Positions 1 to 11,622 of a DNA stretch of 64,000 nucleotides are shown here, in pieces. How positions within the stretch are numbered: the first letter of the stretch is position 1; the number at the start of each line of letters is the position of its first letter. The notes under the pieces are model-generated. The model was not told the DNA's origin. It did not search any database and saw only the letters and a list, made by a program, of their open reading frames with translations. The DNA is taken from contig OX485804.1 of the NCBI GenBank assembly GCA_950295325.1, positions 44,826,001-44,890,000 of the forward strand. The letters are read 5' to 3'. This DNA comes from Polytrichum commune (taxonomy: Eukaryota > Streptophyta > Polytrichopsida > Polytrichales > Polytrichaceae). Position numbers and translations under genes: made by a program.

Positions 1-128
1 CTTCAATCCTACACAAACCAATTTGGGGCAAAACCGGAATGCCCATCAAATAAATGGCAAGGTCCATCAACGGCCTAAATTGTATCTTTTACTTTTGTAA
101 GATCGTATCATGCTTACACATGAGCTTA

Positions 129-627
129 GGGCAACTTCACAAACGATACTAAGAGCCCGTGACCATTACACTTCTCGCACTCTCATTGGTGGAAAAGGCG
201 GAGCCGGTCCAAGTTTGCTTCACACTAGGCTTGAAGGACCAACGGAGTATGTGAATGCAAGATGGATGTAAAGTCTACGTGGATTCCTACATGGCATCGA
301 AAGGATTATGTTTCATGGTCACTTGGATTATTTTCCAAAACCACCTCTTGGAGGTAGGCCTAACACAAAACTGGGAGACCATGGCACTCCATACACGCAC
401 AAGCATTAATTTATACTATTTTATCATGTGTGAAGACTTGTATGAATAGAAATTTATTGAAATAGCATTTGGTTGAGGGCCCGGTCACATATGACTTCAT
501 GCTACACTTGAGAGTCCATGACTACATTACATGATTTTGGAGGTGTCTTGGGACGACATTTGGAGAATTTATTTTGGGCTCTCACAATTTCATGGTCATG
601 GCTCTTGGGTTGTGTGTGAAGTTGCGA
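129..627 (+). mobile_element. Harbinger-type MITE, family A, copy 1
   Basis: Member of a family of about 499 bp seen five times in this window (129, 6619, 25483, 52409, 57218). The left end reads GGGCAACTTCACAAACGA and the right end is the inverse form ending GAAGTTGCGA. TTA lies directly outside both ends (126-128 and 628-630), matching the TWA target preference of PIF/Harbinger elements. It has no transposase frame, so it is non-autonomous. The termini resemble those of the Harbinger elements at 1391 and 40185 (GGGCCnnTTnACAC), so a transposase of that clan probably moved it; that link is inference. Confidence 0.75.
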
Positions 628-1390
628 TTAGCACGAGTAACCATGTCCAAGGGAGAAGAGTCCCTCTTTCATGCAAACAGATGCTTGATTTCATCTTTAT
701 CTTAATTTGGTCTAAATGATTAGCTTTGGAAGGAGATACAAGGTTGTCCACATGATCATGTTTGTCCATAACTTAGTTTGGCAATAGATAGCATTTGTAA
801 TTTTCAAGGACCACATAATACCTTCAAATTGACACCAAATCTCACATGATGTTGTCTATTTGCTTGTTTGGCCCAATAGTTTGGGATGTGTCAATGCGTT
901 GTAAGTGGTGGGTTCCATTCTCCACCAAGTTATGTTCACTGGAAGAAAACTTGTCCATTTCAACCATATGTGTAACTTGGCTATTGTGACTTGTGGTAAG
1001 AAATGCTTGAATAAATCATTTGTCTTTCAACTGGAGGGTTTTGATTGCCAATTGTCCAAAAATTGCAATAAAAAGCCTATGGTTGTCAATCAAAATGATT
1101 TATTCGTGCATTTTCTTTTCGCGAGTCACAACGAATGGTTGCAATGGACAAGTTTTCTTCTAGTGGTTGCCACGTGTTACACTCCATCACTTGTTGCCCT
1201 GATCAACCAATAATCTCATGAGTTGTGAAAACCAAGGGATTTGACAACCTTGGCATAGGAATGCAACATGTGATGAAGTTGCCATGGTCACATTGTTATT
1301 AAGAGTCCATGTGTTTGTTCATCTAACATAAAAACCCTAAATAATATGCAACACCAAAGGTTATTTTGAATTGATTTGTCATTGGAATTA
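628..1390. other. Gene-free flank with a dispersed repeat
   Basis: No gene is supported. About 935-1165 is related to 5465-5500 plus 5920-6080: both share the run around AGAAGAAAACTTGTCCA and the later run around TTGTGACTYGTG followed by GAATAAATCAT-like sequence. The 102-residue open frame at 905-1213 lies inside this repeat and matches no family I know. Sequence at about 1357-1390, next to the Harbinger element, has a relative at 58475-58510. Confidence 0.5.
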
Positions 1391-1423
1391 GGGCCGCTTT
1401 ACACCTAGAGGCCGGGCCAATTT
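1391..1423 (+). repeat. Left terminal inverted repeat of Harbinger element
   Basis: 33 bases, identical to the reverse complement of 4744-4776. The outer part reads GGGCCGCTTTACACCTAGAG. It directly abuts TTA at 1388-1390. Confidence 0.95.
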
Positions 1424-1846
1424 GTTGTGTAAGAGGCTTGAAATCCTCACTTGTGATCGGTCCAAAGGCTGAAATCGGCCCCGACCCCTTTACACCTAGA
1501 GGCCGGGCCAATTTGGTGATATGAATTTTTTAATCAAAAAATGGATGGTCTGACACGGCCCGAGCTCACTCAAATGGAAGGCCAATTCATGGCCTAGGGG
1601 CCAATGTTAGATTTTAATAAAAAATATTTCTTTTCAACAAAACAACTCCGTTGGATTATGTGGAAATTTGGACGGCTCTTATAGTTCATTGTGACTTCAT
1701 CCTCTCTTCTCTCTTTTTCTTTTTCTTTTTCTTTTTCCTTAGAGTTTTTCTTGCTGATTTTTTTTTGCGCTTGCAAGATTGTTGCTACCGTTTCTAGGGT
1801 TAGCATGGAGGGGTCTTTAGAGAGGAGTGGATGAAATTCTAGTGAA

Positions 1847-3069
1847 GTGTATGAGGCGATGCAAAGTTATCAAAGTGTTGAAGCTCATGCTTTCCAACCC
1901 TATCAAGCTCATCTACAAGAACATGGAGGTAGTGTAGGGGTTCTCGAATTTTTTCAACCACCTTGTGGAAATCATATTCCTCCTCCGCCTCCGTTGATTA
2001 TAGACATGTGTGTAAGTAATTTGAAGAGAAAGGCTACGGAAGAGATTGGGGATGAGGATGTCCAGATTATAGCTCCCCTAGCACCGAAGAAAAAATTAAT
2101 CGCAATTTCAAAAAAACCTCGGAAAAAAGAACATGAAGGAGGTGGAAGAAGATGAAGAACTCGGCTCAAAGAACTGGAGGGATCGCGATGTGGAGACAAT
2201 GATTGCAATGTGCGGTAAGATGGAACCTGAATTTTTGAAGAACGCAAAGAAACAAGGTAAGATTTTTGCAACCCTAAATTTTTTGAAAAAAAAAATGATT
2301 TCAGATTTGGCCAATTTGGTCTTTTTAAAGGCCTTCACCTTCGCCTCTCGCCCCCGAGCCCCCCCCTTTCCCCCCCAATGCTTGTGTCTAACATTGGGAG
2401 GGCATCTTGAGGGTGCTAAGGTTTGATCCCTCCACCTCCCACACGCGAGAAGATGTATCCATCGGACTACCAACTCTACATTCTTTTCTACTTTGTCTAC
2501 TTCGTCTCATATGAAGTAATTAAACTAGAATCATTTATGTAATTTATCGTCATTATGACGCTCTCATGTTATGTGCAGGGGTGGATACATGGTTGAAATT
2601 GCATGCTCGTTTAATTGCGGTAATTCCTGGACTGAACCGAACTTCCGAGGGTTGCAAAAAAAAATTCAATACCTTGTACAAGTTGTACAAAGAAGACAAG
2701 CTGGCAAATGGAATTTCATGATCAGATTGTCACGCTTATAAGTTCTATGATTCTTTTGATCAGTGGTGGCATCAAACTCGAATTGTAATGAAACATGTGA
2801 CAACATCTGCTAGTGATTATGTTAGTGTCGAAGACAACACCACAGACAATGAGAATGATTTGCATTCAAAAGACACTCCAATTCCAGCTATGACAGCGAC
2901 TCTAAATTCAACAATCAAGGTGGACAAGAGGAATTTTCAAAAGCGATGCTATGAAGTTTTTGTACAAATGGCCGAAAACAGTTCAGTCATGGTGAAGAAT
3001 TTTGAGAAAACTAATGCTTTATTAGAAAGTGTAGACCGACAGATGCATAGGCTTATAGACAAACTTTAG
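1847..3069 (+). pseudogene. Harbinger ORF1: Myb/SANT-like (trihelix-type) protein, broken
   Basis: Accessory DNA-binding protein of PIF/Harbinger elements, which works with the transposase on the element ends. Two exons are supported: the first ends at 2256 (CAAG/GTAAG donor), the intron is 2257-2578, and the second runs 2579-3069. Joining them keeps the frame and gives an aromatic-rich Myb-like domain with motifs KNWRDRDVETMI, GVDTWLKLHARLIAVIPGLN and CKKKFNTLYKLYKEDK, then WWHQTR and an acidic/helical tail ending LLESVDRQMHRLIDKL. Two lesions are visible. The upstream reading (from 1847, with proline- and lysine-rich stretches) is out of frame with the Myb part, so there is a one-base shift near 2120-2155 or translation starts at 2133. 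A TGA interrupts exon 2 at 2719-2721. The family assignment comes from domain pattern and position inside the element. Confidence 0.75.
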
Positions 3070-3360
3070 AATTAATCCTCTTCCAAATCAGATGCATCAT
3101 GGTCACGAGGGAAAAGATTTTTCCCTCCATCCTCAAATGGGCTTCTCAAAAAGATTAAGCTAGTAACTCATGTGCTTGTGTTGCTTGCACCAGCAAGTTT
3201 TTAATCCTTTTTTTTTTGTTTTTTTTTTGTTTCAACAACCTCCGCACTCTCATCTTCATCTTCTCTTACATCTTCAAATGCATTTACCACAGTTTCTTCA
3301 AGGATATTCAATTTGCACAGTTCCTACTTCAACTTCGTCCATTTTCAGGTATCTCTTCAT

Positions 3361-4557
3361 CTATTTTACGGCTTGTATAGCTGCCATAAATATATCTACA
3401 TTTTCTAGCTGTCCAAGTTGATTTGTATTCTCCCTATGCATGATTTTTTCTCCTTCTTTTGCCCATTCATTATCAAATTTGTCTCGGTGTATTATGCACA
3501 AGTTGTGAAGACAAATGCAAGTAATAACCAAATTAGGTAAATGTCGAAGAGGTATGTCAATTATTTTCAATAGTATCCTCTACCTCCCTTTCAATATGCC
3601 AAATGTTTTTTCTACTGCCATTCTTGTTGATGATTGGATGAAATTCCAATGCGCCTTTGCTCTAGGTAATCCATTTTTTTCACCTTTGAAAGGAGAGTAG
3701 AACCATGATCTCATTGGATAAGCAACATCACCCATAAGTTTGTAAGGCAATAGCTCACATTTCATCACTTTTTTCCCAATATCTGAATTTTGGAATAAAG
3801 TCCAATAATGGCAGCGCCCAGCCCATCCAAAATTATAATTCCAAAACCTACATTTGCTATTCACTACACCTTGAAGTAGAGCTGAATAAAAAAAAATTCT
3901 ATAATAATATGAAGTAGGATCTATAGGAGGAGCAATGATAGGTATATGACTACCATCAACCGCTCCAATTACATAAAGTAATCCCCTAAGCTCCTCAAAC
4001 TCGGCTGCAATTCTATTCAATGTAGCTTTAGATTGTTTCTCAATTACTAATGGTTTTAAATGTTTCTCAACTGCTGCACAAAACTCCCTTACAATGATAG
4101 AGGTAGTACTTTCATGAATTCCATAAGTTTCAGCACAACCGCGTAATGAATTACCACTACTAAGTCTATTCAAAGAAAGAGCAATCCGGTTTCTAAGAGG
4201 AATGGATGCTCTAAAATTTGTATCCTTACGACTTAATGATGGAGATAAGACACCGCACATATAATCAAAAATTTCGGAAAGTAACCTTGTATATTGTTTG
4301 AATAACTTAACCGAGTAACATCCAAATAACAATCTATCCGTAAAAATAGTACTCCGGTCATACATCCAAATACTCCGTGTCCTCCTAGACGTACTACTCT
4401 CCACAACCATCGTAGCAAAAACGATTGTCATGGCAGCATAATGTTCATGCAAAGCAATTTTTTGCAAAATTGCAACAACCGCCATAACATTTCGCACGGC
4501 CATGATGAACACAAGAGCAACTAAAATCTTCCGTCTACATTCATCCATCTTGTACAA
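3361..4557 (-). pseudogene. PIF/Harbinger DDE transposase with one nonsense codon
   Basis: Cut-and-paste transposase (DDE_Tnp_4/HARBI1-like). Reading from 4557, the frame gives 325 residues, a TAG at 3580-3582, then 72 more residues in the same frame to 3361, about 398 in total, which is normal for the family. Catalytic landmarks are visible: first Asp in GAVDGSHI (about residue 201), second Asp in LMGDVAYP (about 277), and Glu in VEKTFGILKGR (about 316). A helix-turn-helix-like segment, LRGCAETYGIHESTTS, precedes them. The stop falls where the family normally has Trp after LKGR, so one base change explains it. Downstream, the C-terminal VITCICLHNLCI motif is intact. The gene converges on the Myb-like gene ending at 3069. 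Confidence 0.88.
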
Positions 4558-4743
4558 ATGACAATGAAAAGAAAAAAAGAGGGGCTGAAATTTTCCTAAA
4601 TTTATTAAATCGGCTTGGCTTCTTGGCCCGAGGGCCTTTACATATGGGAAAATTGGCCCCCGTTATAATCTTATTATAATGTGTAGTAGAGGCCGGCCTC
4701 CAACCCAAAAAAGGCTCAAATTTTGTGCAATCGGCCTCAAGGG

Positions 4744-4776
4744 AAATTGGCCCGGCCTCTAGGTGTAAAGCGGCCC
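4744..4776 (-). repeat. Right terminal inverted repeat of Harbinger element
   Basis: 33 bases forming a perfect inverted match to 1391-1423. Followed by TTA at 4777-4779, the second copy of the target duplication. Confidence 0.95.
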
Positions 4777-4956
4777 TTAGATTAAAAGACCCTGAATTAG
4801 TTTACTCCTTGTCATTTGAGAGATACAACCACAAACTTGTTAGGGGGGTCATATTTTTATGTTGGATAGATGGGAGGTACACTCATGTGTGATAAATTGC
4901 TTTCTCCATCCTCCTCATACCTCTATCCTTATACTCGGGGAGTCAAATGGGACTTA

Positions 4957-5453
4957 GGGCTACTTTACACCTAGAGGCCGGGGCAATTCGTTGTGTAAGA
5001 GGCTTGAAATCCTCACTTGTGATTGGCCAAAAGGCTAAAATCGGCTCCAACCCCCTTACACCTAGAGGTTGGGCCGATTTGGTGGTATGAAATTTTTAAT
5101 AAAAAATGCATGGTATGACACGGCCCGAGCTCATTGAATTGGGTGCACCCAACATGGAAGGTCAATTATGGGCCTCGGGGCCAATGTCAAATTTCAATTA
5201 AGAAAACATAAAAATTGATTTTTTAGCAAACCATATCCATTGGATTATGTGGAAATATGAATGGTTCTATGCTAGATTTATTGAATCAGCCTAGCTTCTT
5301 GGCCCTAAGGCCTTTACATATGGGAAAATTGGCCCCCATTATAATCTTATTATAATGTGTAGGTGAGGCCAACCTCCAACCCAAAAGGGGCTAAAATTTC
5401 ATGCAATCGGCCTCAAAGGGCAATTTGCCCGGCCTGTAGGTGTAAAGCGGCCC
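4957..5453. mobile_element. Internally deleted MITE of the neighbouring Harbinger element
   Basis: 497 bp flanked by TTA at 4954-4956 and 5454-5456. Its first ~290 bases follow 1391-1678 of the full-length element, including the second internal copy of the terminal motif (about 5050). Its last ~180 bases follow about 4599-4776. The coding middle (roughly 1680-4595 of the parent) is missing. The ends differ from the parent at a few positions (left GGGCTACTTTACACC), so it is not a fresh copy of this particular parent. Non-autonomous. Confidence 0.9.
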
Positions 5454-5524
5454 TTAGTGTGACGGCCATTCGCTAGAAGAAAACTTGTCCATATGTCCAT
5501 TAAGTCCACCACAACACAAGATCA

Positions 5525-5926
5525 TTGTTGCCTACCGCAACTCGAATCATAAACTTGCCATTGAAATTGGACGATGGACGTTTATCCATATCTCCAAATA
5601 TACTAGACTCTGCCACTTTGGCTCCTATATATGCAATTGAAAATGAGGCACATTTCATATTGGAATGTCCCCTATATATAACTCCGTTGGAGATAAGTTT
5701 CCATCATTATTTTGTAAACGTAGTTCCAAGGTACCTCGAGTCTTTCTTTCAATTAGATCACCAAGTTGACATCAAACTCTATCTCATGGAGACTTTTGCA
5801 CTCTGCCACTCTAGAGAGTTATTTGGTTTGAAACCATCATTATGTACTTTCAGTCCCATAAGCCTTTTCGGCTTCCCAAACTTCAATATCGATTTCGTTT
5901 CATTACAATCATTTGTTACAACTTGA
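5525..5926 (+). pseudogene. Fragment resembling a LINE ORF2 C-terminus
   Basis: 133-residue open frame, with the first base set by the preceding stop rather than by a good start. The run IENEAHFILECPLY followed by aromatic and hydrophobic spacing (SFFQLDHQVDIKLYL) resembles the Cys/His-containing tail found after the reverse transcriptase in some non-LTR elements, where it is usually written E-x-HFL-x2-C-x2-Y. No reverse transcriptase core is present, so it is at most a relic. It appears to interrupt a dispersed repeat related to 935-1165, with one part before it (5465-5500) and one after (5920-6080). Family assignment is by eye and tentative. Confidence 0.4.
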
Positions 5927-6540
5927 CCATTGTGACTCGTGACGAAAAAATGCATAAATAAACCATCATGGTTGACAACTGAAGGTTTTTGGTTGCACTC
6001 TCTAAATAATTACCAACTAAAACCATTGGTTTGATCTTCAAAAATCATTTATTTGCGGATGAGTTTTTTTTCTAGTGATAGAGAGATAAAGAAATCCCAC
6101 ACATGTGTTTTATATATTTGCACTGTATGTTTTGGTGATAGCAAGAGCGTAAACTCCTACACACAATAAGGTGCAATTGAATGCTCGTCTTCAAATTTCC
6201 CCATCGCCGTACATTAAAAAACCTATTAAGATGAAGATCAATGTTTAAGATCAATGGCTTCCTTTGAAGGGTAATCAATGCTTGCCCTTCACTCGACTTA
6301 AACACTCTTAATATAACATGTCACATTTATAAAATTGAAAATAATAACAAACGCTTTATCCATTACTATGTAATGTAACATAAGCCTTTATTTATGCATG
6401 ATAATAAAGCCACGTTCCATCACCATGTAATGGAATCGTAAGCAAGAACCAATCTTTCAACTTGGGATACACCAACCTTGACATTGGGGAATTAGGGTTA
6501 GTGTGGACTGGCAGTGTAGGTCACTTGCAAGGTGTCAATA

Positions 6541-6576
6541 GTTTTTTATTTTTTATTTTTTATTTTTTATTTTTTT
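6541..6576. repeat. T-rich heptamer tract
   Basis: Tandem TTTTTTA-like units, about five copies, 40 bp before the MITE at 6619. A simple repeat with no other signal. Confidence 0.9.
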
Positions 6577-6618
6577 ACGAACAGTAGTCAAAGGGCACAC
6601 TTCCACCTGAGGATCTTA

Positions 6619-7117
6619 GGGCCACTTCACACACGAGCCAAAAGCTGTGACCATGAAATTATGAGAGCCCAAAAGAAAGTGTCCAAAGGCCGTCTCAAGA
6701 CACCTCCAAAATCATGTAGGGTGGTCACAAATCCTCAAGTGTAGTGTGAAGTCGTATGTGACCGGACCCTCAACCAAATGCTATTTCAATGACTTTTTAT
6801 TCATGCGGGTCCTCACACATGATAAAAATAGAATTAATCCACGGTTGTGAGCGTTCGGAGTGCCACGGTCTCCTGGTTATGTGTTAAGGCTACCTCCAAG
6901 AGGTGGTTTTGAAAATAATCCAAGTGACCAAGAAACATGATCCATTTGATGCCATGTAGGAATCCATGTAGACTTTACATCCATCTTGCATTTACATACT
7001 TTGTTGGTCCCTCAAGTGTAGTGTGAAGCGAACTTGGACCGGCTCTGCCTTTTCCACCAATGAGAGTGCTTGAAGTGTGATGGTCATGGGCTCTCAGTCT
7101 CATGTGTGCAGTGACCC
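6619..7117 (-). mobile_element. Harbinger-type MITE, family A, copy 2
   Basis: 499 bp, the same length as copy 1 but in the opposite orientation. The left end is GGGCCACTTCACACACGAG and the right end is ...GTGTGCAGTGACCC. It is flanked by TTA (6616-6618) and TAA (7118-7120). The interior matches the other copies throughout, including the region around TTTTCCACCAATGAGAGTG. Non-coding. Confidence 0.8.
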
Positions 7118-8067
7118 TAAGCATCTTATTGTGGGGATAATGCTTTGAGGGGAGGTATATTTTGAAGGGCAAAATTGCATTTGAAGATATGTGAAGCCAA
7201 GGGTCAAGATTTAATACACACCACAATAATTTATTATGCATGGAAAGGAAGTAGGCCATGTGGCACAAGGCATCAACATATACCCAATACATACTCACCA
7301 CATAGAAAGTGTGGAAACGACCATGGTCATTGCAGCATGACCCAATTGACAACTATTTGATTGGAGGTGTGAGATCCAGTCATTTTTTTTAATTTTTAAT
7401 TTTTAATTTTTTTAGAGACAGAAGGCCGACATGCCAACGCCAAAGCACATGAGGCAGTTGACCACCTGGTAAGTTTTCCGTCAAGTAGAGAGGAGATTTC
7501 CAGTCACTTTATTGAGTGCAATGGAAATAGCCATATTATGCAAAACCCAATCACAGTAGCCGTCAATGTGAACCCAAATTCCGAATAGCGTGTCAATAAT
7601 GAAACAAAGTGAATTGATTATTATTATTATTCTATTTTGAAATTGATTTTCCGGTTTGTTTGCGAAGTAGTTCAAACTTGTCAATTTTGATGTAAGTGTA
7701 TAGATTCAAACCACACATTTGTTGATGCAGGAGAAAGCAATTTTGGGATGAAAAGGCATGAAATATTATTGTGTCATGGAAATGTCAACTATGGCCTACT
7801 TCCACTTGTGACGATTCCATATATTTATGTTAGATTCCAAACCTAAGGACGCTCTGCCATTATTAGAGTGTCAGCACAAAGTCCTTATAATACTTAACAT
7901 GTTAGAGCCTTGAGGTTCATGTACTATTATTTGGTTATCTTTCGAAACGTTCTTCTTGTTTTTTTCCGGAGGGAATAAAACAAAATAGTGACATAATTAA
8001 GAACACTCACCATGGCGACATTCTCTCTCTATATATATATAGTTCTTTTGAAGTTAGGTGGATTGCC
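7118..8067. other. Gene-free stretch
   Basis: AT-rich, with only short spurious frames in all six readings. It contains T-rich tracts near 7383-7412 and a TTA trinucleotide run near 7618-7632. No RNA gene, transposon terminus or coding signal is recognised. Confidence 0.5.
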
Positions 8068-8390
8068 CATGGCTAAAGCTATTGGAAATTAGCTTGAATA
8101 TGAAGGGCCAGGGCTCGACACCCACCTCTTTTGAGCTTGCCCCCCCACCACGATTATCTCATGTAAAAACACAACCCGTCCTCTTTATAGTTGACATATT
8201 GTTGTTTTTTGAATGTTAATCATATTTCACGTAGATGTCCCATATCATTATAGGGTAACCATTTGAAATAAATTAACCACAAACCTATAGGGGGTTAATA
8301 TGTCTTTGGACCCCCCCCCTTTTACTTCAGTAATAGTGATGGGGCCCAACTCAAAATAGTGGCGTTTAGCCATGGTTGAACATAACAATA
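8068..8390. repeat. Fold-back repeat with CCATGGCTAAA ends
   Basis: The left arm (about 8068-8165, CCATGGCTAAAGC... CCCACCTCTTTTGAGC... CCCACCAC) and the right arm (about 8300-8385, read on the minus strand CCATGGCTAAACGCC... TTTTGAGTTGGGCCCC) are inverted, diverged copies of one sequence. A single arm recurs at about 54010-54140 (CCATGGCTAAACACCCACG... GAGCTAGACCCCCACCAC). Probably a small non-autonomous DNA element. No target duplication was identified. Confidence 0.5.
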
Positions 8391-8590
8391 CACAACTTCT
8401 TGGTTGTGTTTCATGGAATTAGGTATCACATGAGCATATTTCTCCTTTAGTTATGGGATATCTTGTTTATGGGGAGCACTCTGGCCATGTATTATGAACT
8501 TTTCAACAAGCATCTGTAAAATCATCATAGTTTCTTAATAATAACCTTTTTCTTTAGAGAGAGATCGTCATGTAGTTGCTTAGTGATGTT
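8386..8590 (+). repeat. Dispersed repeat shared with 59738-59945
   Basis: About 205 bp resembling 59738-59945 in the same orientation. Shared runs include CACAACTTCTTGGTT, TTGTTTATGGGGAGCACTC and CATAGTTTCT/CAAAGTTTCT. No coding frame. Identity is clearly below that of the MITEs, so it is an older duplicate. Confidence 0.6.
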
Positions 8591-8904
8591 ATGATTATGA
8601 AGTTGCTTGGGTTATGCACAAAGAAAATATAGGGGCTAGAAATACCTGAAATATCCGGGCGCACGGAGCTTCCCAACAAAGTTGAATAATTATATGCACA
8701 AATCAATCACTAGAAGAGATAAATAATCATTTGTGCTTGAAACCCACAACCAACTCCATCAATGGAAGATAGCACACTCATGGCCATATCTTTCACCTTC
8801 CAAGGCATGAACATATTGTGGCTCACGTGAGAAATTGACTCGGGAGTAACACACCGAGTGACATGGAAACTCTCAAGGATGGAGTCTTGTAGGGGAATAA
8901 TTGC

Positions 8905-9110
8905 ATACAACAATACCTCTCATCTATCCAACATGAAAACTTGACACCCTATGAGTTTCCATCCAACTTATCTAAGGGGTAACGAGGTTGCGATGATCGG
9001 GGTTTTCTAAAACTAATGTTGGTGTCAAATTAAGCAACATGATAACTTTTGGGTTGCATCCTAATTCAAGGTTTTTACATTAGGTGAGCGAGAGGTACAC
9101 TCGTGCATGT
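8905..9110. repeat. Inverted copies of a dispersed AGAGGTACACTC motif
   Basis: The segment near 8911-8940 (ACCTCTCATCTATCCAACATG) is the inverse of the segment near 9075-9105 (TTAGGTGAGCGAGAGGTACA). Related units occur at about 4855-4885, 13745-13945 and 57995-58050. Looks like a short decayed repeat family. Confidence 0.35.
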
Positions 9111-9779
9111 TACGTGTTTTTTTCTTCCTCTCCCTTGACGATGCTTTGGTGTGCACCATTACGAGCCTCCATGTGTTCATGAAGATTTTTACATCAATTG
9201 ACTTTATATCTTAATTCAACGAAGCCTCCCAAATTACTTGATGGTTGTCTTTCTTCATTAAGAACTACATATATCAATTCCTTGATGCTTTTTGTTTGAT
9301 TGTTGCAGACTACACCACTTAGGGCCATATTGAACATATGGCCAATGACTGAATGAAAATTTTATTTATGATTTAATGTGGTTATAATCAGTAGTCCAAA
9401 GACGATGAAGACCCGTGACCAAGAGTAATCCATATCACATTCTAAAAGCCTTGGTCATGCGTGTGTTTGCAAGTCTTTCTAACATGACCTAATCGCCTTG
9501 TTTGAAAACAAACAACATTTGCATCACAACTGACCAATATGATGTTTTGTAGAAGCGATTGAAATGACAAAAGACACCAAAGTGAAGGACTAATGTGAAA
9601 ATATGGGTTGTGTGGGCTAGGTTGCGACCTTCTAAAATGGAACCAAACCGTATTATATTGACGAGGAATCCACAATACGAGTTGTGCGCAACAAGGAGGA
9701 GTGTTGGCCTCCGAACCCGTTTTGTGTTGGAGATGAAGTGACAATTAAAGAACTAGGCTATTTGTCAAAACACAAATTC

Positions 9780-10643
9780 ACAACAACCACAACTCACGTT
9801 CATAATAGGTTCCTTGGATCCACATCAATTGCATGAAGCACCATATCCACATCGGCCTCTAAGCTACACTACGCCAAACCAATGACGACAACACCCACGC
9901 CAAGGAAAACTCAAGGCTCACCCCTCTACTTACCTTGATCATCGCAACCTCGTTACTTGCTCAATCAACCATTCTCATCAAATCTCTCTAGGACACTCAA
10001 GTCTTGCTTCAAGAGGTGCTTCATATTAACTTTGCTTGCACATACATGCATAGATCGATCAATCAATGTTGCCTTGGAATATAGACCTATGCACATATCA
10101 ACATTGCTTACATAGAATGTATAGTACTCGTGTAGAGAGTTTACAATACCTCCTCCACAAATGCATATCTACATCACACTATGCATCATACACCTACTTG
10201 CATCACACGTTCATCAACTGACTACACCAGAGCGTTACCCAACGATGATCCGGCCACCATAGCCGCCTTCTAGAATACGCATATGAAACCTATACAAATC
10301 TTACATAAAAACGTCACAAGAACTATACATGGGAGAATGACATCTCAAAGACACAGAGGAGATGGACTATGTCATACTCCTTGCTAGTCATGAAATACAC
10401 AGCCACGAACTAGATGACATGAATGTTGTAGCACCGTACGAACATGCACACCTTTCATCATATTGGAGAACACTCCCTACACCTAAATCATTGGAGAAGA
10501 TTTTGGTCAAACACAACCAATTCCAATACAAAGAGGAGATACACGTAGCCTGTACCTCTTTATCATACTCCTTGAACCACTCCTTTGATGATTACAAAGG
10601 GGAAACAATGGATGCTCCCTCAAAACCGTACAAAATAATATAA
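9780..10643 (+). pseudogene. C+A-rich degenerate coding tract, unknown family
   Basis: This stretch is rich in A and C on the plus strand and ends in a 93-residue frame (10362-10643). Residues DDMNVVAPYEHAHLSSYW in that frame match HHMNIATPYEHAHPVPYY encoded on the minus strand within 17278-17697, and the DNA is also similar there (about 27 of 34 bases). The two tracts therefore descend from one repeat that once encoded a protein. No domain is recognised. Strong strand asymmetry of this kind occurs in some retroelements, but nothing here proves that. Confidence 0.35.
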
Positions 10644-10857
10644 GTTTCAGCCCACACGGACGATCTAGCTATTTTAACCATGACCGATGTGCCCTTGTAT
10701 GTAGAGCACACCTTCGTATTTTTGTATTACGAAGGAACTACGGTGAGCACTCCTTGTGGCCCACCTTTTATTTGCAATTGATACAATCCCTGTGGCGGAT
10801 TGAACGGTCCTCGTGCCCTATTTAGGTGTGATTTGTAACATGTTTGGGTGAACACTA

Positions 10858-11230
10858 ATGTTGGATTCGTATATTAGTGAATGCATGGGTACGAAGAATC
10901 CTTCAACACCAATAATGGTATCAAGGAATCTATCATGGGGTATCAAAATCGTAATACCAGTCAAACATTGATATTCGGTGAGTATGTCAAGGCGAGGGGA
11001 GTTTTGTATACCTACCTCAATCATTATTTGGGTCAACACCAATATGTATCACATGAATATCATTGAATTTTCTTACTACCTAAGTATGAAGGTCCTTGCA
11101 TGGTATATATATAGAACCCTAATGGTATCATAATAAAATGTACCGTCAACTACCCATATTGAACTCGTATCGAGATATGAAATCCTCATTACAAATACCC
11201 AAGCGGTATCCACAAAATATGATACCGGTC
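10858..11230 (-). repeat. Dispersed repeat related to 58785-58935
   Basis: On the minus strand, 11080-11200 contains GATACCATTAGGGTTCTATA followed by CCATGCAAGGACCTTCATAC. This corresponds to GATCCCATTGGGTTCTATGT and CCGTGCAAGGACTTTCATAC around 58860-58900. Both copies are rich in GGTATC/GATACC motifs. No gene. Confidence 0.45.
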
Positions 11231-11591
11231 CAACATTGGGGCAAAACCCATGTAGGGCCGGCCATCCATTATTTTGGGTGTTGGAATCCGCTCATAAAGT
11301 TTCGTGGGACTTCATGTGAGAAGTGGTCGTAATATTGCTAAGTGTGCATGTATCGCTCTCTTTCTATACATACTCGTTTTGACTTGTCAAGAAAGGGGAG
11401 TTCAAGGAAGGTCATTGGATGTTTCACATATTTGAGCCTAATAGGTCTTCAATTCTAGGATAACGGAATAAGTATTATAGCATAACTCAAGGTATCACTC
11501 GGTCCCATGAACCTCGACTCCATTGTCGAGGATTTCATGGTCATACTCAACAATTATCATGGTATGTTCACAATACGCAATTTGTGGAAAG

Positions 11592-11622
<31 letters not shown>

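Larger units (their letters stand above)
1391..4776 (-). mobile_element. Full-length PIF/Harbinger DNA transposon
   Basis: A 3386-bp element with perfect 33-bp terminal inverted repeats starting GGGCCGCTTTACACCTAGAG and flanked by TTA on both sides (1388-1390 and 4777-4779), the classic PIF/Harbinger target duplication. It encodes the two expected proteins in convergent orientation: a Myb/SANT-like DNA-binding protein on the plus strand (about 1847-3069) and a DDE transposase on the minus strand (4557-3361). Both carry stops, so this copy is structurally complete but not autonomous. A second direct copy of the terminal motif lies at about 1487-1516, perhaps a subterminal transposase-binding site. 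The strand given is that of the transposase. Confidence 0.94.

Noticed and set aside
6611-7128. hAT origin for the 499-bp MITEs, because AGGATCTT and AGCATCTT flank copy 2 at about 8 bp
   Set aside because: Other copies do not show 8-bp repeats, while TTA/TAA-type flanks and the GGGCCnnTTnACAC ends fit PIF/Harbinger better.
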